From a virus: a stretch of 41,299 bases of DNA. A model generated the notes under the pieces. That model ran no database searches, was not told the origin of the DNA, and saw nothing but the letters and a program-made list of their open reading frames with translations. The position numbers were made by a program, and so were the translations under genes. Numbering within the stretch: the first letter of the stretch is position 1; every line of letters starts with the position of its first letter. The stretch is from positions 1 to 41,299 of IMG/VR virus record IMGVR_UViG_3300028666_000056; one strand, given 5' to 3'. Below, in pieces: positions 21,694 through 30,065 of the stretch.

Positions 21694-22832
21694 TAATAGG
21701 TCCTGATGACCTGATCGCCTGCCTTCAGCTCAGCTGGGTGAAATTTGACGCCGGTAGCCTCGGAAGTAAGGGCTGGGCCAAGCTTGCTGAACTTCTCGTA
21801 ATCCTCTTTGTCGATGGGGATATACGGAGTTGAGCCTTTCATGTTCATAATTTTCTTAGGAGCACCGTAAACCAGCAGGATGTGCATCTCTTTGCCGTCA
21901 ACGCCCTTTAGCACATGCGGCTTGAAGATCATATCCTTCGCGTCGATTGGCTCGTGAAATTTCTGGCCTTCGATGGTACGCTGGATAGTTTGATGGTCGA
22001 TCTGGTTCATGTCGCCAAAATTCTTAACCGTCATCTTGGTGGTCTTACCGTGAAGCGAAACAGGAATTTGTAGAACCATGTTAATCGGCGCTGGCGCGGG
22101 AGCTGGTTGTTCCGACTTTTTTATTTTACCATCCGGTCCAATGAATTTGTTTGCAAATGCGCGACCGGCTTCTGTCATATCGGGTGAACGAGCAAGTTTC
22201 TTACCGGACAACTTCTGGGCGTGAGAGGCCATCGCTGAGCCAATGCCCTTACGCTGATACTTCTGCTTGACTTCAAAATTGAACGGCATAATGCCGTCTT
22301 TCTTGTGAGTGACGGCTAAGAATCCAACTTGTTTACCGCCCATCTGATACCGCACGATAAAGTCGTGCTTCTTAGGATTAAACGCACTTGGCTCAACCAC
22401 AAAAGGCTCGACCTTGATTTTACCGGACGCTTTGGTGATCGGAGCAGGAGGAGTTTTCTTGATCCAGTCGGAAACGATATTGTGCTCGGTCGGTACGTGA
22501 AGATTCTCGTGGGTGTTCGGGTCTAGAAATTTGAACGTGACAAATTCTTTGTCGGGGTCTGCTTTGGCATCAGGCAATTGACCGGCTGGGTGAACACCGT
22601 GAAACAGAATGATATTGTTTTGGCCGTAGGTGCGCTCATGGACTTTTTCGATCTTTACGCCCTTGAGACCAGTTTCTTCTTCGAGTTCGCGAGTTGCTGA
22701 TTCGTGATCGGTTTCGCCTGGGTGACAATGACCACCAGCGCATGCCCACTTTTTATTGTCGCGGCGCAGGCCGTGCAAGAATAGGTTCGGCTCAGTCGGA
22801 TGTTGAATTGCGATGACGGCTATCTTCTTCAT
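21693..22832 (-). CDS. Nudix hydrolase-GNAT acetyltransferase fusion
   Basis: A 379-residue multidomain protein. Residues 1-125 are a Nudix domain with a complete box from G34 to L56 (G-x5-E40 ... R48-E-L-E-E-E-T-G-L), so the metal-binding Glu residues are kept and hydrolysis of a nucleoside diphosphate-linked substrate is plausible. Residues about 135-235 look like a GNAT fold, with the acetyl-CoA loop Q193-R-K-G-I-G198 followed by a helix and the phage-typical S-P-D-M-T-E-A-G-R-A-F. The last 130 residues form an unknown domain. Such mixed enzymes among structural genes resemble phage polyvalent proteins that enter the cell with DNA. ATGA overlap with the previous gene. Confidence 0.75.
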   Translation of the reverse strand: MKKIAVIAIQHPTEPNLFLHGLRRDNKKWACAGGHCHPGETDHESATRELEEETGLKGVKIEKVHERTYGQNNIILFHGVHPAGQLPDAKADPDKEFVTFKFLDPNTHENLHVPTEHNIVSDWIKKTPPAPITKASGKIKVEPFVVEPSAFNPKKHDFIVRYQMGGKQVGFLAVTHKKDGIMPFNFEVKQKYQRKGIGSAMASHAQKLSGKKLARSPDMTEAGRAFANKFIGPDGKIKKSEQPAPAPAPINMVLQIPVSLHGKTTKMTVKNFGDMNQIDHQTIQRTIEGQKFHEPIDAKDMIFKPHVLKGVDGKEMHILLVYGAPKKIMNMKGSTPYIPIDKEDYEKFSKLGPALTSEATGVKFHPAELKAGDQVIRTY

Positions 22833-23827
22833 TCCAGATCGCCCTTGAATTTTTTATTGCGACGTTTGATCTCATCGCCGACCATTTCCCAGCCTTGATC
22901 TGCGGCTTGCTCTTGATAAGCCTTTGGGGTCTTAGGCCCATCAATGATGAAGATGCCGCCTTTGATGCCTTGTAACTTGGGAGCTGCGTACTTGATAAAG
23001 TCGGCTTGCACTTGGCCCATTAAGCTCATCATGCATGACCATACCATTTCAGTGCCGTTGAAGTGTGGATTCTGTTGAATATCGCCGACGTTGAATGTCG
23101 AGAGTCCAAACCCACGACGCTCAAGGTACGCTTCTTTGTAGCGCAGCATGATGTACTGTCCGATCTGACGAAGCCAAAGGGCTTGATTCAGGTTTGACTC
23201 AGCGTGCATGCCGATGGCAAAAGTTTCGTCTAGGAATACTAGTTCCTTCTGAAGATTCCAAAGGCTCGTCGGTGGTGCGATGTAACAGTTCGTGAAGTCG
23301 TCTGTTGTACCCGCCAGAATTTGGAACTGGGTAAGACCCACTAACTTGCGAATGATATATGCTTTGCCGCTCTTCTTAGAAACCAAGAATTGGCCGACGA
23401 ACATTTTATTAGTGTTCTCGCCGGTAGGGAGAGTCATTGTTCCATCGACTGAATTATACGCGCTTGGCGTGAAGGTCTGGTAAACCTTTTGAACTTCCTG
23501 CGTGATGCCGCCTGGCGAGATTTCACTCTCCATTGAATCATCAGACAATGAAGCGCGTTCGGTCATTTCGCGGGAGGACAAGCGCACGATAGTGAAGCAC
23601 GGGAAGCGTGGCGTGTCGACTCGATTATTGAGATAGACTTGAATGTCATTGCCCAAGAACCATTCGACTGCAGCAGACGCTTCCTTCTGCCCATAGTCGG
23701 ACTTAGAGAGTGGGTCATGCGCGAGACCGTCAAAGATATCCCACAGAATCCAATTGTTCTTGCGAAGGTCCGCAAGTGCGCCTTCGATCATGCTTTTGAT
23801 TAGGATGTCTGTTGCTAGGATTCCCAT
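22829..23827 (-). CDS. Neck/tail-completion-type structural protein
   Basis: A 332-residue protein of mixed helix and strand, without low-complexity tails. Features are an N-terminal helix with W-I-L-W-D-I-F, a beta-rich centre (P-C-F-T-I-V-R-L-S-S-R-E) and a basic end (K-R-R-N-K-K-F-K). It lies just after the HK97-gp10-like gene and upstream of sheath and tube genes, where tail-terminator and neck proteins usually sit. I cannot match it to a named family, so the role rests on position. Start overlaps the previous stop (TAATG), stop overlaps the next start (ATGA). Confidence 0.55.
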   Translation of the reverse strand: MGILATDILIKSMIEGALADLRKNNWILWDIFDGLAHDPLSKSDYGQKEASAAVEWFLGNDIQVYLNNRVDTPRFPCFTIVRLSSREMTERASLSDDSMESEISPGGITQEVQKVYQTFTPSAYNSVDGTMTLPTGENTNKMFVGQFLVSKKSGKAYIIRKLVGLTQFQILAGTTDDFTNCYIAPPTSLWNLQKELVFLDETFAIGMHAESNLNQALWLRQIGQYIMLRYKEAYLERRGFGLSTFNVGDIQQNPHFNGTEMVWSCMMSLMGQVQADFIKYAAPKLQGIKGGIFIIDGPKTPKAYQEQAADQGWEMVGDEIKRRNKKFKGDLE

Positions 23828-24816
23828 TACGGCACCGACAAACTTTCTTCAAGTTTTTTGATGATGTTGATCCACTCTTTGTCGGCCCATTCTTTCGTTT
23901 GCTGTATAGAATTGAACGCGTCAACACGCGGGTACATCCAGCGGCCTTCGAGCTTATGTTTTGAAGATATGACGCGAAAAACCACGGTCTCTTTCTGGAC
24001 TTTGGCTTTGCCGGTCTTTTTATCGCGCATGATTTCGCCCTTACCATTGCGCTTGACTCGCTGGCTTACGACCGCACCGGCAAGCTTAAAGATACCGCCG
24101 TGAGGCTGTAGTCCGGTCTGGCCGATCTTGGCCAAGGCCTTATTCAATTCTTCAGCTGCAGCTTGGGTACGCGGCTTCGAGAATAGGTCGGGAGCCTGAT
24201 GCTGCGGAGTGCGAGAGTGCATGTCGAGCTTGTGGAGAATTCCTAACTTTGGTTCGCCGCTTGCGTTCTTTTCAATTTTGGTGAGCGATATCTTTTGGGT
24301 CTTGGCCTGTTGGCGAATCAACTCAGCGAATCCTGCCTTAGCACCTTTGGCGTCGGCTTTTCCTTCGGTCTGCTTCATGGGGATAGCGCGGTACAAGGAA
24401 CCGTCTTTGGCTCGCTTGACGCCCTTAGCGCCAGGCTTTAAAAGCCATTCGCCCATGAATGTTTCTTCGCGGCCTTCTTCAAGCCAGCGAATGTTCTCGT
24501 CGAGTTCAACGACCCAGATGCCATCAGTGACTTTATTCCAGCGAACGTGTTTGACTGTTTGGTCAATTGCGGGATTTTGCGCAGATTGCCCGTGAGCATT
24601 CTTACCGTAACGATCAAGACCTAAGAAGAACTGTCTTTTGAAGTCGTCGTTTGCCCATTTTTGTCTTGCGAGATTTACAATGTGGGCATGAGCAGCTACC
24701 GACAAGGTTTCGACCGCATCGACTACTCTGTCTTCGATCACATCCCTGGTCGTGCGGAGTTGTTCCGCAATCGCAGAAACGTCTACTCTGAATCTGAATG
24801 CGGCTTGGTTGTTCAC
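23827..24816 (-). CDS. HK97-gp10-like head-tail connector protein
   Basis: A 329-residue protein. An N-terminal helical region (A-I-A-E-Q-L-R-T-T-R-D-V) leads to V-V-E-L-D-E-N-I-R-W-L-E-E-G, matching the Y/W-x-x-x-L/I-E-x-G core of HK97-gp10-type proteins. The C-terminal segment F-R-V-I-S-S, W-M-Y-P-R-V-D-A-F-N-S-I, followed by a helix, matches the end of the same fold (F-M-R-P-A...). It is longer than usual members because of a basic, Gln/Lys-rich insert. It probably sits in the neck between head and tail. ATGA overlap with the upstream gene. Confidence 0.65.
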   Translation of the reverse strand: MNNQAAFRFRVDVSAIAEQLRTTRDVIEDRVVDAVETLSVAAHAHIVNLARQKWANDDFKRQFFLGLDRYGKNAHGQSAQNPAIDQTVKHVRWNKVTDGIWVVELDENIRWLEEGREETFMGEWLLKPGAKGVKRAKDGSLYRAIPMKQTEGKADAKGAKAGFAELIRQQAKTQKISLTKIEKNASGEPKLGILHKLDMHSRTPQHQAPDLFSKPRTQAAAEELNKALAKIGQTGLQPHGGIFKLAGAVVSQRVKRNGKGEIMRDKKTGKAKVQKETVVFRVISSKHKLEGRWMYPRVDAFNSIQQTKEWADKEWINIIKKLEESLSVP

Positions 24817-26036
24817 TCACGAACCCCTTCCGTGCCAGACTTAGCCTTGGCGTTATGTGATGCAACGGAAATTACGTCGCCTTTGAGATCCTTCACTTGA
24901 CCTGCGGCGACAGAACGCCATTTAGCTTTACCGTCAACCATAAGTTTTTTCTTGCGGCCTTTTACGGTGCCGACAGGATAACGAATGGCGATTGCTTTGT
25001 TCAACTCTTCGGTTAAACCGACAAGTTCAGACTTCTTGGTTGACTGTTTGGCTTTGGCCATATCGACAAGCTTGTGAACCAGACCCATGATCTTTTTGAA
25101 GGCTTCAGGATTCTTTTCCTGTAGCGACATTAAGCCTGGGAGTTTTTCTTGCACTGAGGCGAGGAGGTTTCCGATTTTATCGGTTGAAGCATCAGTATCA
25201 TCCGTATCGTCAGAATCCGAATCATCACTGTCGCTGTCACTATCGTCATCGCTATCATCATCGCCGTCATCTTTTTTACCTTTCTTGGAATCGGAGTCTT
25301 CAGAGTCCTTGGACTTTTTCTGTTTGGTCTCGGTATCGGGTTTGTCTTTTTTCTTCTCACCAGAAACTGCTTCAAGCAAACTGCCTGGCGGCTGTTTCTC
25401 TTGCTCGGCCTGTTGCTGCTGTTGCTGTTGAGCTTGTGCTTGCATTTGCTGAGCAGGACCCATCAACTGCTGAATAGTCGCATTGATCAACGCGCCTTCA
25501 GCTTGCAATTGCTGCTGAGCATCCAAGCCAGGCACGTACTTCCCGACGCCAGGTGCAGATGCATCGGGAGGCGGTGACTTCGGGTGAGTCATATCGTACT
25601 GATTTGGCTGCGGACCAAACACATCGTCTTCAATTTGAAGAGACTTGCGCATCTCTTTGTACGAATCATCTTTCGGATCATACAATTCGATATCGTTTGT
25701 GAACGTAGATTTCTTGGCGGCTAGGGATGCTTCGCGCAGATCGAGGCCCATGCCGACTGACATCATTGCGCCGAACACTTCGCGATAACCTGCAAGGATA
25801 AGCGGGAGTTCTTCTGCTACGGTGATCGGGACTTGAAGCACTTGACGATCATACGTGGAAAGCGCGACTGAGCCGCCCTTCTCACCGACGAGCTGATTCA
25901 TCTTGGTCGAAATGCTTTTGAGTTGATAGTCCAGGTCTTTAGCTTCTGCGAAGTAGCCTGAGTCTACGAGATCGCGGACTTTATCGGCTACGCCGTCTGT
26001 AGCTATGAGGACCCACACTGTGGTCTGTGTGCTCAC
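24813..26036 (-). CDS. Structural-module protein with degenerate mCpol/GGDEF-like palm domain
   Basis: A 407-residue protein. Residues 1-120 resemble a phage version of the mCpol/GGDEF nucleotidyl-cyclase palm: an opening strand with T-D-G-V-A-D-K-V where active members have D-G-D-D-I-G; then G-G-S-V-A-L-S-T-Y-D where they have G-G-D-E; then M-S-V-G-M-G and E-A-S-L-A-A-K-K-S, closing with I-E-L-Y-D-P. The metal-binding acids are largely lost, so it is probably inactive or a nucleotide-binding scaffold. After it come a Gln-rich segment, a long Asp/Ser acidic stretch (about 230-290) and a basic C-terminal helix/strand region. The acidic stretch and position suggest a scaffold or internal head protein. 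Confidence 0.5.
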   Translation of the reverse strand: MSTQTTVWVLIATDGVADKVRDLVDSGYFAEAKDLDYQLKSISTKMNQLVGEKGGSVALSTYDRQVLQVPITVAEELPLILAGYREVFGAMMSVGMGLDLREASLAAKKSTFTNDIELYDPKDDSYKEMRKSLQIEDDVFGPQPNQYDMTHPKSPPPDASAPGVGKYVPGLDAQQQLQAEGALINATIQQLMGPAQQMQAQAQQQQQQQAEQEKQPPGSLLEAVSGEKKKDKPDTETKQKKSKDSEDSDSKKGKKDDGDDDSDDDSDSDSDDSDSDDTDDTDASTDKIGNLLASVQEKLPGLMSLQEKNPEAFKKIMGLVHKLVDMAKAKQSTKKSELVGLTEELNKAIAIRYPVGTVKGRKKKLMVDGKAKWRSVAAGQVKDLKGDVISVASHNAKAKSGTEGVRE

Positions 26037-28177
26037 GATACACCAAACTTTCTCTTTATCAGCAAGGCTGATTTGAGCGTTAAAAGGAACAGCTTAACCA
26101 CTTCTGGGTCAGCTCCCTTGGCAAACGCCAGGCTGAAATTGCCGTCAGACTTCTTCATAACCTGAACGAATTTATACGGCTTGCCTTCTTCATCTTTCTT
26201 CATAACCAAGAAACATGCGCACGGCTGAAACTTGGGATTGCCGTCTTTATCTTTCACGAATTCAGCGACTCCGCAGTTCTGGCAAGCGGACTTGTAAAGC
26301 TGCTCTTCAGTTGCGTGTGAAATCACGGACTTGCCGAGTTTGTTTCTGAAATACTCGTCTTTTTGCATAGTCGGATTCTTGGGTTGAACAGCGCCAGGAG
26401 TCTTGGGCGGTTTGTATCCGCCCGTGCCCGATGCGTCAGCCTGCGCCGAAGCTTGCTTTGCGGCGGCTTGCGCCGGAGCATTGGAAGGAGGTATTGGAGC
26501 TTTGGGAGCCAATGCTTTCGCGGGACCGTTCGGTTGACCTGCGCCCATCGGCTTATCAGCTTTGCCGAATCCACCAAGACCTAGGCCGACTCCGCCCATC
26601 ACGCGACCGTGTGCTGTAGGACTAGCTTTAGCGTCTGCTGCAATACCAGAAGCTGCAGATGAACTGCCTCCGCTGGAAGGTTCAGCTGCAAACATTGGAA
26701 ATGCGATTCCGCCGCCAGCGGGTTTCTTGGCATTGGTAACACCGCCGCCTCCCGAGGGAGACGATTGGCTGGTGACCTGCTTGCCCTTTTCTTCTTTCTT
26801 CACATGCTCAGGCAATTTCTTGCCCTTGGTTGCTTCATCCCACTCGTGAACGTGAGCTTTACCGCCGAGAGCTTTAGTACCATCGTCGGTGTGTGCCCAG
26901 CGACGCTGAGCATCGGACACGTAAGGCTTCGAGAGTTTTTCGGCAGCTTTACGGAAATAGGAATTGCATTTGTCGAGTTTCGGATTCGGCGCAACGGGCG
27001 CAGACGATTGACGAGGCGAAGAAGTGTCTGCGGGCGCATGTGGTGCCATGGAATCTTTCTTGATGCCGTCGGCGCTGATGCGCTGTTGAATGCCCTTTTG
27101 CTGATGCTGATCTTGTTCTGCACCGGCCATGCGCGGGCTAGAAATATTACGAGCAGCTTGCATAGACGGAGCCATCGACTCTTTTGAGAACGGCTTCTCT
27201 GTATGCGGAGTATCCGATACTCTTACACCTTCAGCCATTTGGCGAGGTTTCGGTACCGGAGTGGCGGGCATGTCTTCTTTCTTAAATGGAGTTTCTTTCG
27301 AGGGAATTTCTGCGCGTCCTTTGGATTCAGGTGCAACTTTTGTCTTGGGATCAATAACGAGATCGGCGGCATCTTTGCCTCTCAAGTCTCGAACTTCTAG
27401 AGTGCCCATGCCAGGCGTTTTGATGTCGGGATTGTTCTTCAAGTCTTTATTGTGGTCTTTACCGACTTGCTCTGCCGATTTACCCTCGGTGAGTTTGCCT
27501 TGCTGATCTTTCACTTCTTTCTCCGATACCTTGTCAAGCTCGCTCTCGAATCTATCACGTGACAATTGCTTAGCGCAGAGAGCGTCTACAAGTTTGCCGA
27601 TGACGGCAGTCATTTCGCGGACATTGGCGTGGGACATTTGCCATTTGATGTTTTCAGGGTCATCTGGCGGAGTACAATTTGACATGCCGATCATGCTGCG
27701 AACCATGTCGAGATCAGGGCCTTCGGCTTTAGGTTCGTTCAAATGCGGATTGGCCGTCGCTTCTTCTGCAACGAGATCGTCTGAACTCTTAGGCTTCTCA
27801 TCGCCGAACGAATCATAAAGTTCGCCTACCGTCATCATGTGGCCGGACACTGCAGGAAGGGATTGCTTCTCGAACGTATGGATGATCTTTCCGCCCTGAA
27901 CGTATTCGGCGCGGTATTGATCGTCGGCCTGCTTTTCAAAGTGAATCATAATATCATCGCGGCCAGGAAACTTGACATCGAGAATATTGCCAGGTTTCAT
28001 AGGCTTGATGTTTTGGACAAGCCAAGAGATGATGGTTCGCGGAACGACAATCAACGGCAGATAGTACTCCAGCGGGTCAATTACCGCTGCAGTCTTCTGC
28101 TTAAAAATGGCTTTCTCAAGGGTTTCATACCCCTGATTGCCAAGAATTGATTTTAGCAGCTTCGTGCTGTCGTTCAT
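26033..28177 (-). CDS. Large virion-type protein with C-terminal zinc-finger-like end
   Basis: A 714-residue protein. Residues 1-120 form an ordered domain (Y-Y-L-P-L-I-V-V-P-R-T-I). The middle is disordered and Lys/Pro/Ser/Ala-rich. Near 430 is the phage-typical stretch S-D-A-Q-R-R-W-A-H-T, with G-K-K-L-P-E-H-V after it, found in many phage head-associated proteins. The last 100 residues hold C-Q-N-C and, further on, P-C-A-C, a likely metal site, and end in helices. No enzyme motif is visible. It is probably a packaged or core protein. ATGA overlap with the next gene. Confidence 0.6.
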   Translation of the reverse strand: MNDSTKLLKSILGNQGYETLEKAIFKQKTAAVIDPLEYYLPLIVVPRTIISWLVQNIKPMKPGNILDVKFPGRDDIMIHFEKQADDQYRAEYVQGGKIIHTFEKQSLPAVSGHMMTVGELYDSFGDEKPKSSDDLVAEEATANPHLNEPKAEGPDLDMVRSMIGMSNCTPPDDPENIKWQMSHANVREMTAVIGKLVDALCAKQLSRDRFESELDKVSEKEVKDQQGKLTEGKSAEQVGKDHNKDLKNNPDIKTPGMGTLEVRDLRGKDAADLVIDPKTKVAPESKGRAEIPSKETPFKKEDMPATPVPKPRQMAEGVRVSDTPHTEKPFSKESMAPSMQAARNISSPRMAGAEQDQHQQKGIQQRISADGIKKDSMAPHAPADTSSPRQSSAPVAPNPKLDKCNSYFRKAAEKLSKPYVSDAQRRWAHTDDGTKALGGKAHVHEWDEATKGKKLPEHVKKEEKGKQVTSQSSPSGGGGVTNAKKPAGGGIAFPMFAAEPSSGGSSSAASGIAADAKASPTAHGRVMGGVGLGLGGFGKADKPMGAGQPNGPAKALAPKAPIPPSNAPAQAAAKQASAQADASGTGGYKPPKTPGAVQPKNPTMQKDEYFRNKLGKSVISHATEEQLYKSACQNCGVAEFVKDKDGNPKFQPCACFLVMKKDEEGKPYKFVQVMKKSDGNFSLAFAKGADPEVVKLFLLTLKSALLIKRKFGVS

Positions 28178-28189
28178 CGAAAGACCGCC

Positions 28190-28588
28190 TTACGAGTTGC
28201 TGCCGGAATTTGGATTCAATTTAAGGTCATCGTTGATCAGGTATCCGAAGCAAGTTGCTGCACTACAGATAATGTAGTTGTTTGTATACACGGCGATCAG
28301 CGTGTAATCCATAGGTTTCAGGGCGATGCCATCTGCGCCGCCTGTCGGAGCAGTGACTGCATTGGTCGTACCGAGTTTAGCCCATGCAGTGGTCGCGCTG
28401 TTGTTGTAAACGGCGACGATGGAACCAAGTTCCACGCCGACAGCTGCATTCAACGCTCCGAGGATCGTAGGATATCCGAGTATCGGGCCGAGCTGCTTCA
28501 TTGCACCAGAATGTTGGTTGAATGAGCCTTCAGTCGCGTCTGCCGCGCTATACCGATCTTGTGAGGCTTTTGTTCTTTTGGCGTTCAT
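28190..28588 (-). CDS. Small structural protein, decoration-type candidate
   Basis: A 132-residue protein, beta-rich after an N-terminal helix, with an Ala/Gly/Thr-rich middle (A-L-N-A-A-V-G-V-E-L-G-S-I-V-A-V) and two Cys close together (I-C-S-A-A-T-C). Size and composition would suit a head decoration or minor capsid protein. It has a strong AGGAG ribosome site and the late motif 22 bases before its start, so it is probably highly expressed. No family match that I can name. Confidence 0.6.
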   Translation of the reverse strand: MNAKRTKASQDRYSAADATEGSFNQHSGAMKQLGPILGYPTILGALNAAVGVELGSIVAVYNNSATTAWAKLGTTNAVTAPTGGADGIALKPMDYTLIAVYTNNYIICSAATCFGYLINDDLKLNPNSGSNS

Positions 28589-28610
28589 GGGAATCTCCTA
28601 TATAATCAAC

Positions 28611-28620
28611 AAGATTAGGC
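28611..28620 (-). promoter_or_regulatory. Late motif RCCTAATCTW, copy 6
   Basis: The minus strand reads GCCTAATCTT, directly after the TGA stop of the 310-residue structural protein and 22 bases before ATG 28588. Followed by TTGATTATATAGGAG, which holds the ribosome site. Confidence 0.6.
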
Positions 28621-29553
28621 TCAAAGCATTCCGCCGTTGGAACTGCCGTCATTTGGCCCAGTTACCCCACCGACAGGAGGTGGGTTCTGGTATCTCTGAT
28701 CCATTCTCGATTGATTTGGGTCGTTGTTCACATCGCTAAGTACTTGTTCTCTCATCACTAAAGCTTGAAACGGCATGCGTTCAAGTTTACGGTCAAAGGT
28801 CAACATGTCTGTGATCTGACTCACGCGGATTTCATGCAGCATTTTTGCCACGATGAAATAGGGTGTGTATCTGTACCGGATTGCATAGACGGTGCCGCGA
28901 TTGGTCTTCTCATTGAAACCTGGCCGGTTCTGGGTCAGCCATTTGATGAAACCTTCGGGCGTGATCGAAAAATCAGTGTCTTGCTTGTATTCTTTGCCAT
29001 CTGCGTCACGAAGATATTCCACGAACGTGGCCGGATACTGCAGCTTGTCAACGCCGGTCGAATTGGCTTCAATGTACTGGACGGCGATTACTCGCACTTC
29101 AACGTCTTTTAGGTAGAAGCGGTCCCACTTGCCGATCACTACTTCTTCGCGGTTGCCGCACTCGTCCGGCTCGCCGGACTCATATTGCATAGGGAATGTC
29201 ACAATGGCAGTATCGGCCTCGGTCACACCTTCGACTTCGATGTTCCAGTCAGACGTATTGCTGCTGAAAAAGATGTGCATCGAGCCAGCTTCCTTGTAAA
29301 TGAAGTTGTCATCGGACTGACGCTTGGACTGAACCGCATGAATGTCGCCGATGGACGCCATACCGGACGGGTCTGGGAAGGCGCGGTAGTGAATTACGTC
29401 AACGCCCTGACTTTTGATCAACTGATTGAACGCATCTCGGTCAAACGACTGTTGGTACTGTGCCAGCTGAATAATTTGCTGCATACCGTCGAGAGGCTGG
29501 TTCTGTCTTTTGCGGGGTCCACCGCGTCTGCGGGGAGCTGCTTTGTCGGCCAT
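28621..29553 (-). CDS. Virion structural protein, adaptor-like
   Basis: A 310-residue protein with a very basic N-terminus (A-P-R-R-R-G-G-P-R-K-R), a beta-rich body containing D-F-S-I-T-P-E-G-F-I-K-W and V-Y-A-I-R-Y-R-Y-T-P-Y-F-I-V, and a disordered Gly/Pro/Asn C-terminus. The body motif (a beta barrel followed by Y-R-Y-x-P-x-F-x-V) is one I associate with head-tail adaptor or baseplate-hub proteins of large phages, but I cannot name the family. AAGGAG precedes the ATG, overlapping the end of the previous gene. Its TGA stop is immediately followed by the late motif. Confidence 0.6.
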   Translation of the reverse strand: MADKAAPRRRGGPRKRQNQPLDGMQQIIQLAQYQQSFDRDAFNQLIKSQGVDVIHYRAFPDPSGMASIGDIHAVQSKRQSDDNFIYKEAGSMHIFFSSNTSDWNIEVEGVTEADTAIVTFPMQYESGEPDECGNREEVVIGKWDRFYLKDVEVRVIAVQYIEANSTGVDKLQYPATFVEYLRDADGKEYKQDTDFSITPEGFIKWLTQNRPGFNEKTNRGTVYAIRYRYTPYFIVAKMLHEIRVSQITDMLTFDRKLERMPFQALVMREQVLSDVNNDPNQSRMDQRYQNPPPVGGVTGPNDGSSNGGML

Positions 29554-29555
29554 AC

Positions 29556-30065
29556 CTACTCCTTAAACAGATCAGATAATTCGTCGTGATCTTGAGCGCA
29601 CATCGCGGGCACCGTCATGGTAAGGTCGCGAACGAGTGCATGTCTGCTGATTTTGCCAGCTTTGATTTCTTCTTGAGCTTCGCTTTTGCTCATTACTTCG
29701 ATCTTGCCCTTGGAAACGTCATACACGACGAAGGTGTCGGCGGCGGTTGCTTCGACTTTGCTGAGGGATACGGTCGGCATGAACATCACCTTACGAAGCT
29801 TTTGGAACAAGTCTTCTTCCGACTTGATCAGGTCGCGCTCGGATTTCTTGAAGTCTGAATCCCAAATGATCTTTTCTTTTTTGCCAGCGAGGAACTGGGC
29901 TATGGCGCGATGAGGCGCGGCACCTATAGAGCATGTGTTGCCGGACTCGTCCTTGCAAAAGAATGCGTGCAGACCACCTTTGGTGGAAATGTAAACGACC
30001 GGACGACCGTCGTCAGTCTTACCGGCTATGGACTTGCTATCTATCTGGTCTGCGCTAATTTTCAT
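29556..30065 (-). CDS. Hypothetical structural-module protein
   Basis: A 169-residue protein with a beta-like first third (G-R-P-V-V-Y-I-S-T-K-G-G-L), a charged coiled-helix middle (K-S-E-R-D-L-I-K-S-E-E-D-L-F-Q-K-L-R-K) and an acidic end (D-H-D-E-L-S-D-L-F-K-E). It is linked by ATGA to the transglycosylase-like gene. No family recognised; probably a virion or assembly protein by position. Confidence 0.55.
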   Translation of the reverse strand: MKISADQIDSKSIAGKTDDGRPVVYISTKGGLHAFFCKDESGNTCSIGAAPHRAIAQFLAGKKEKIIWDSDFKKSERDLIKSEEDLFQKLRKVMFMPTVSLSKVEATAADTFVVYDVSKGKIEVMSKSEAQEEIKAGKISRHALVRDLTMTVPAMCAQDHDELSDLFKE

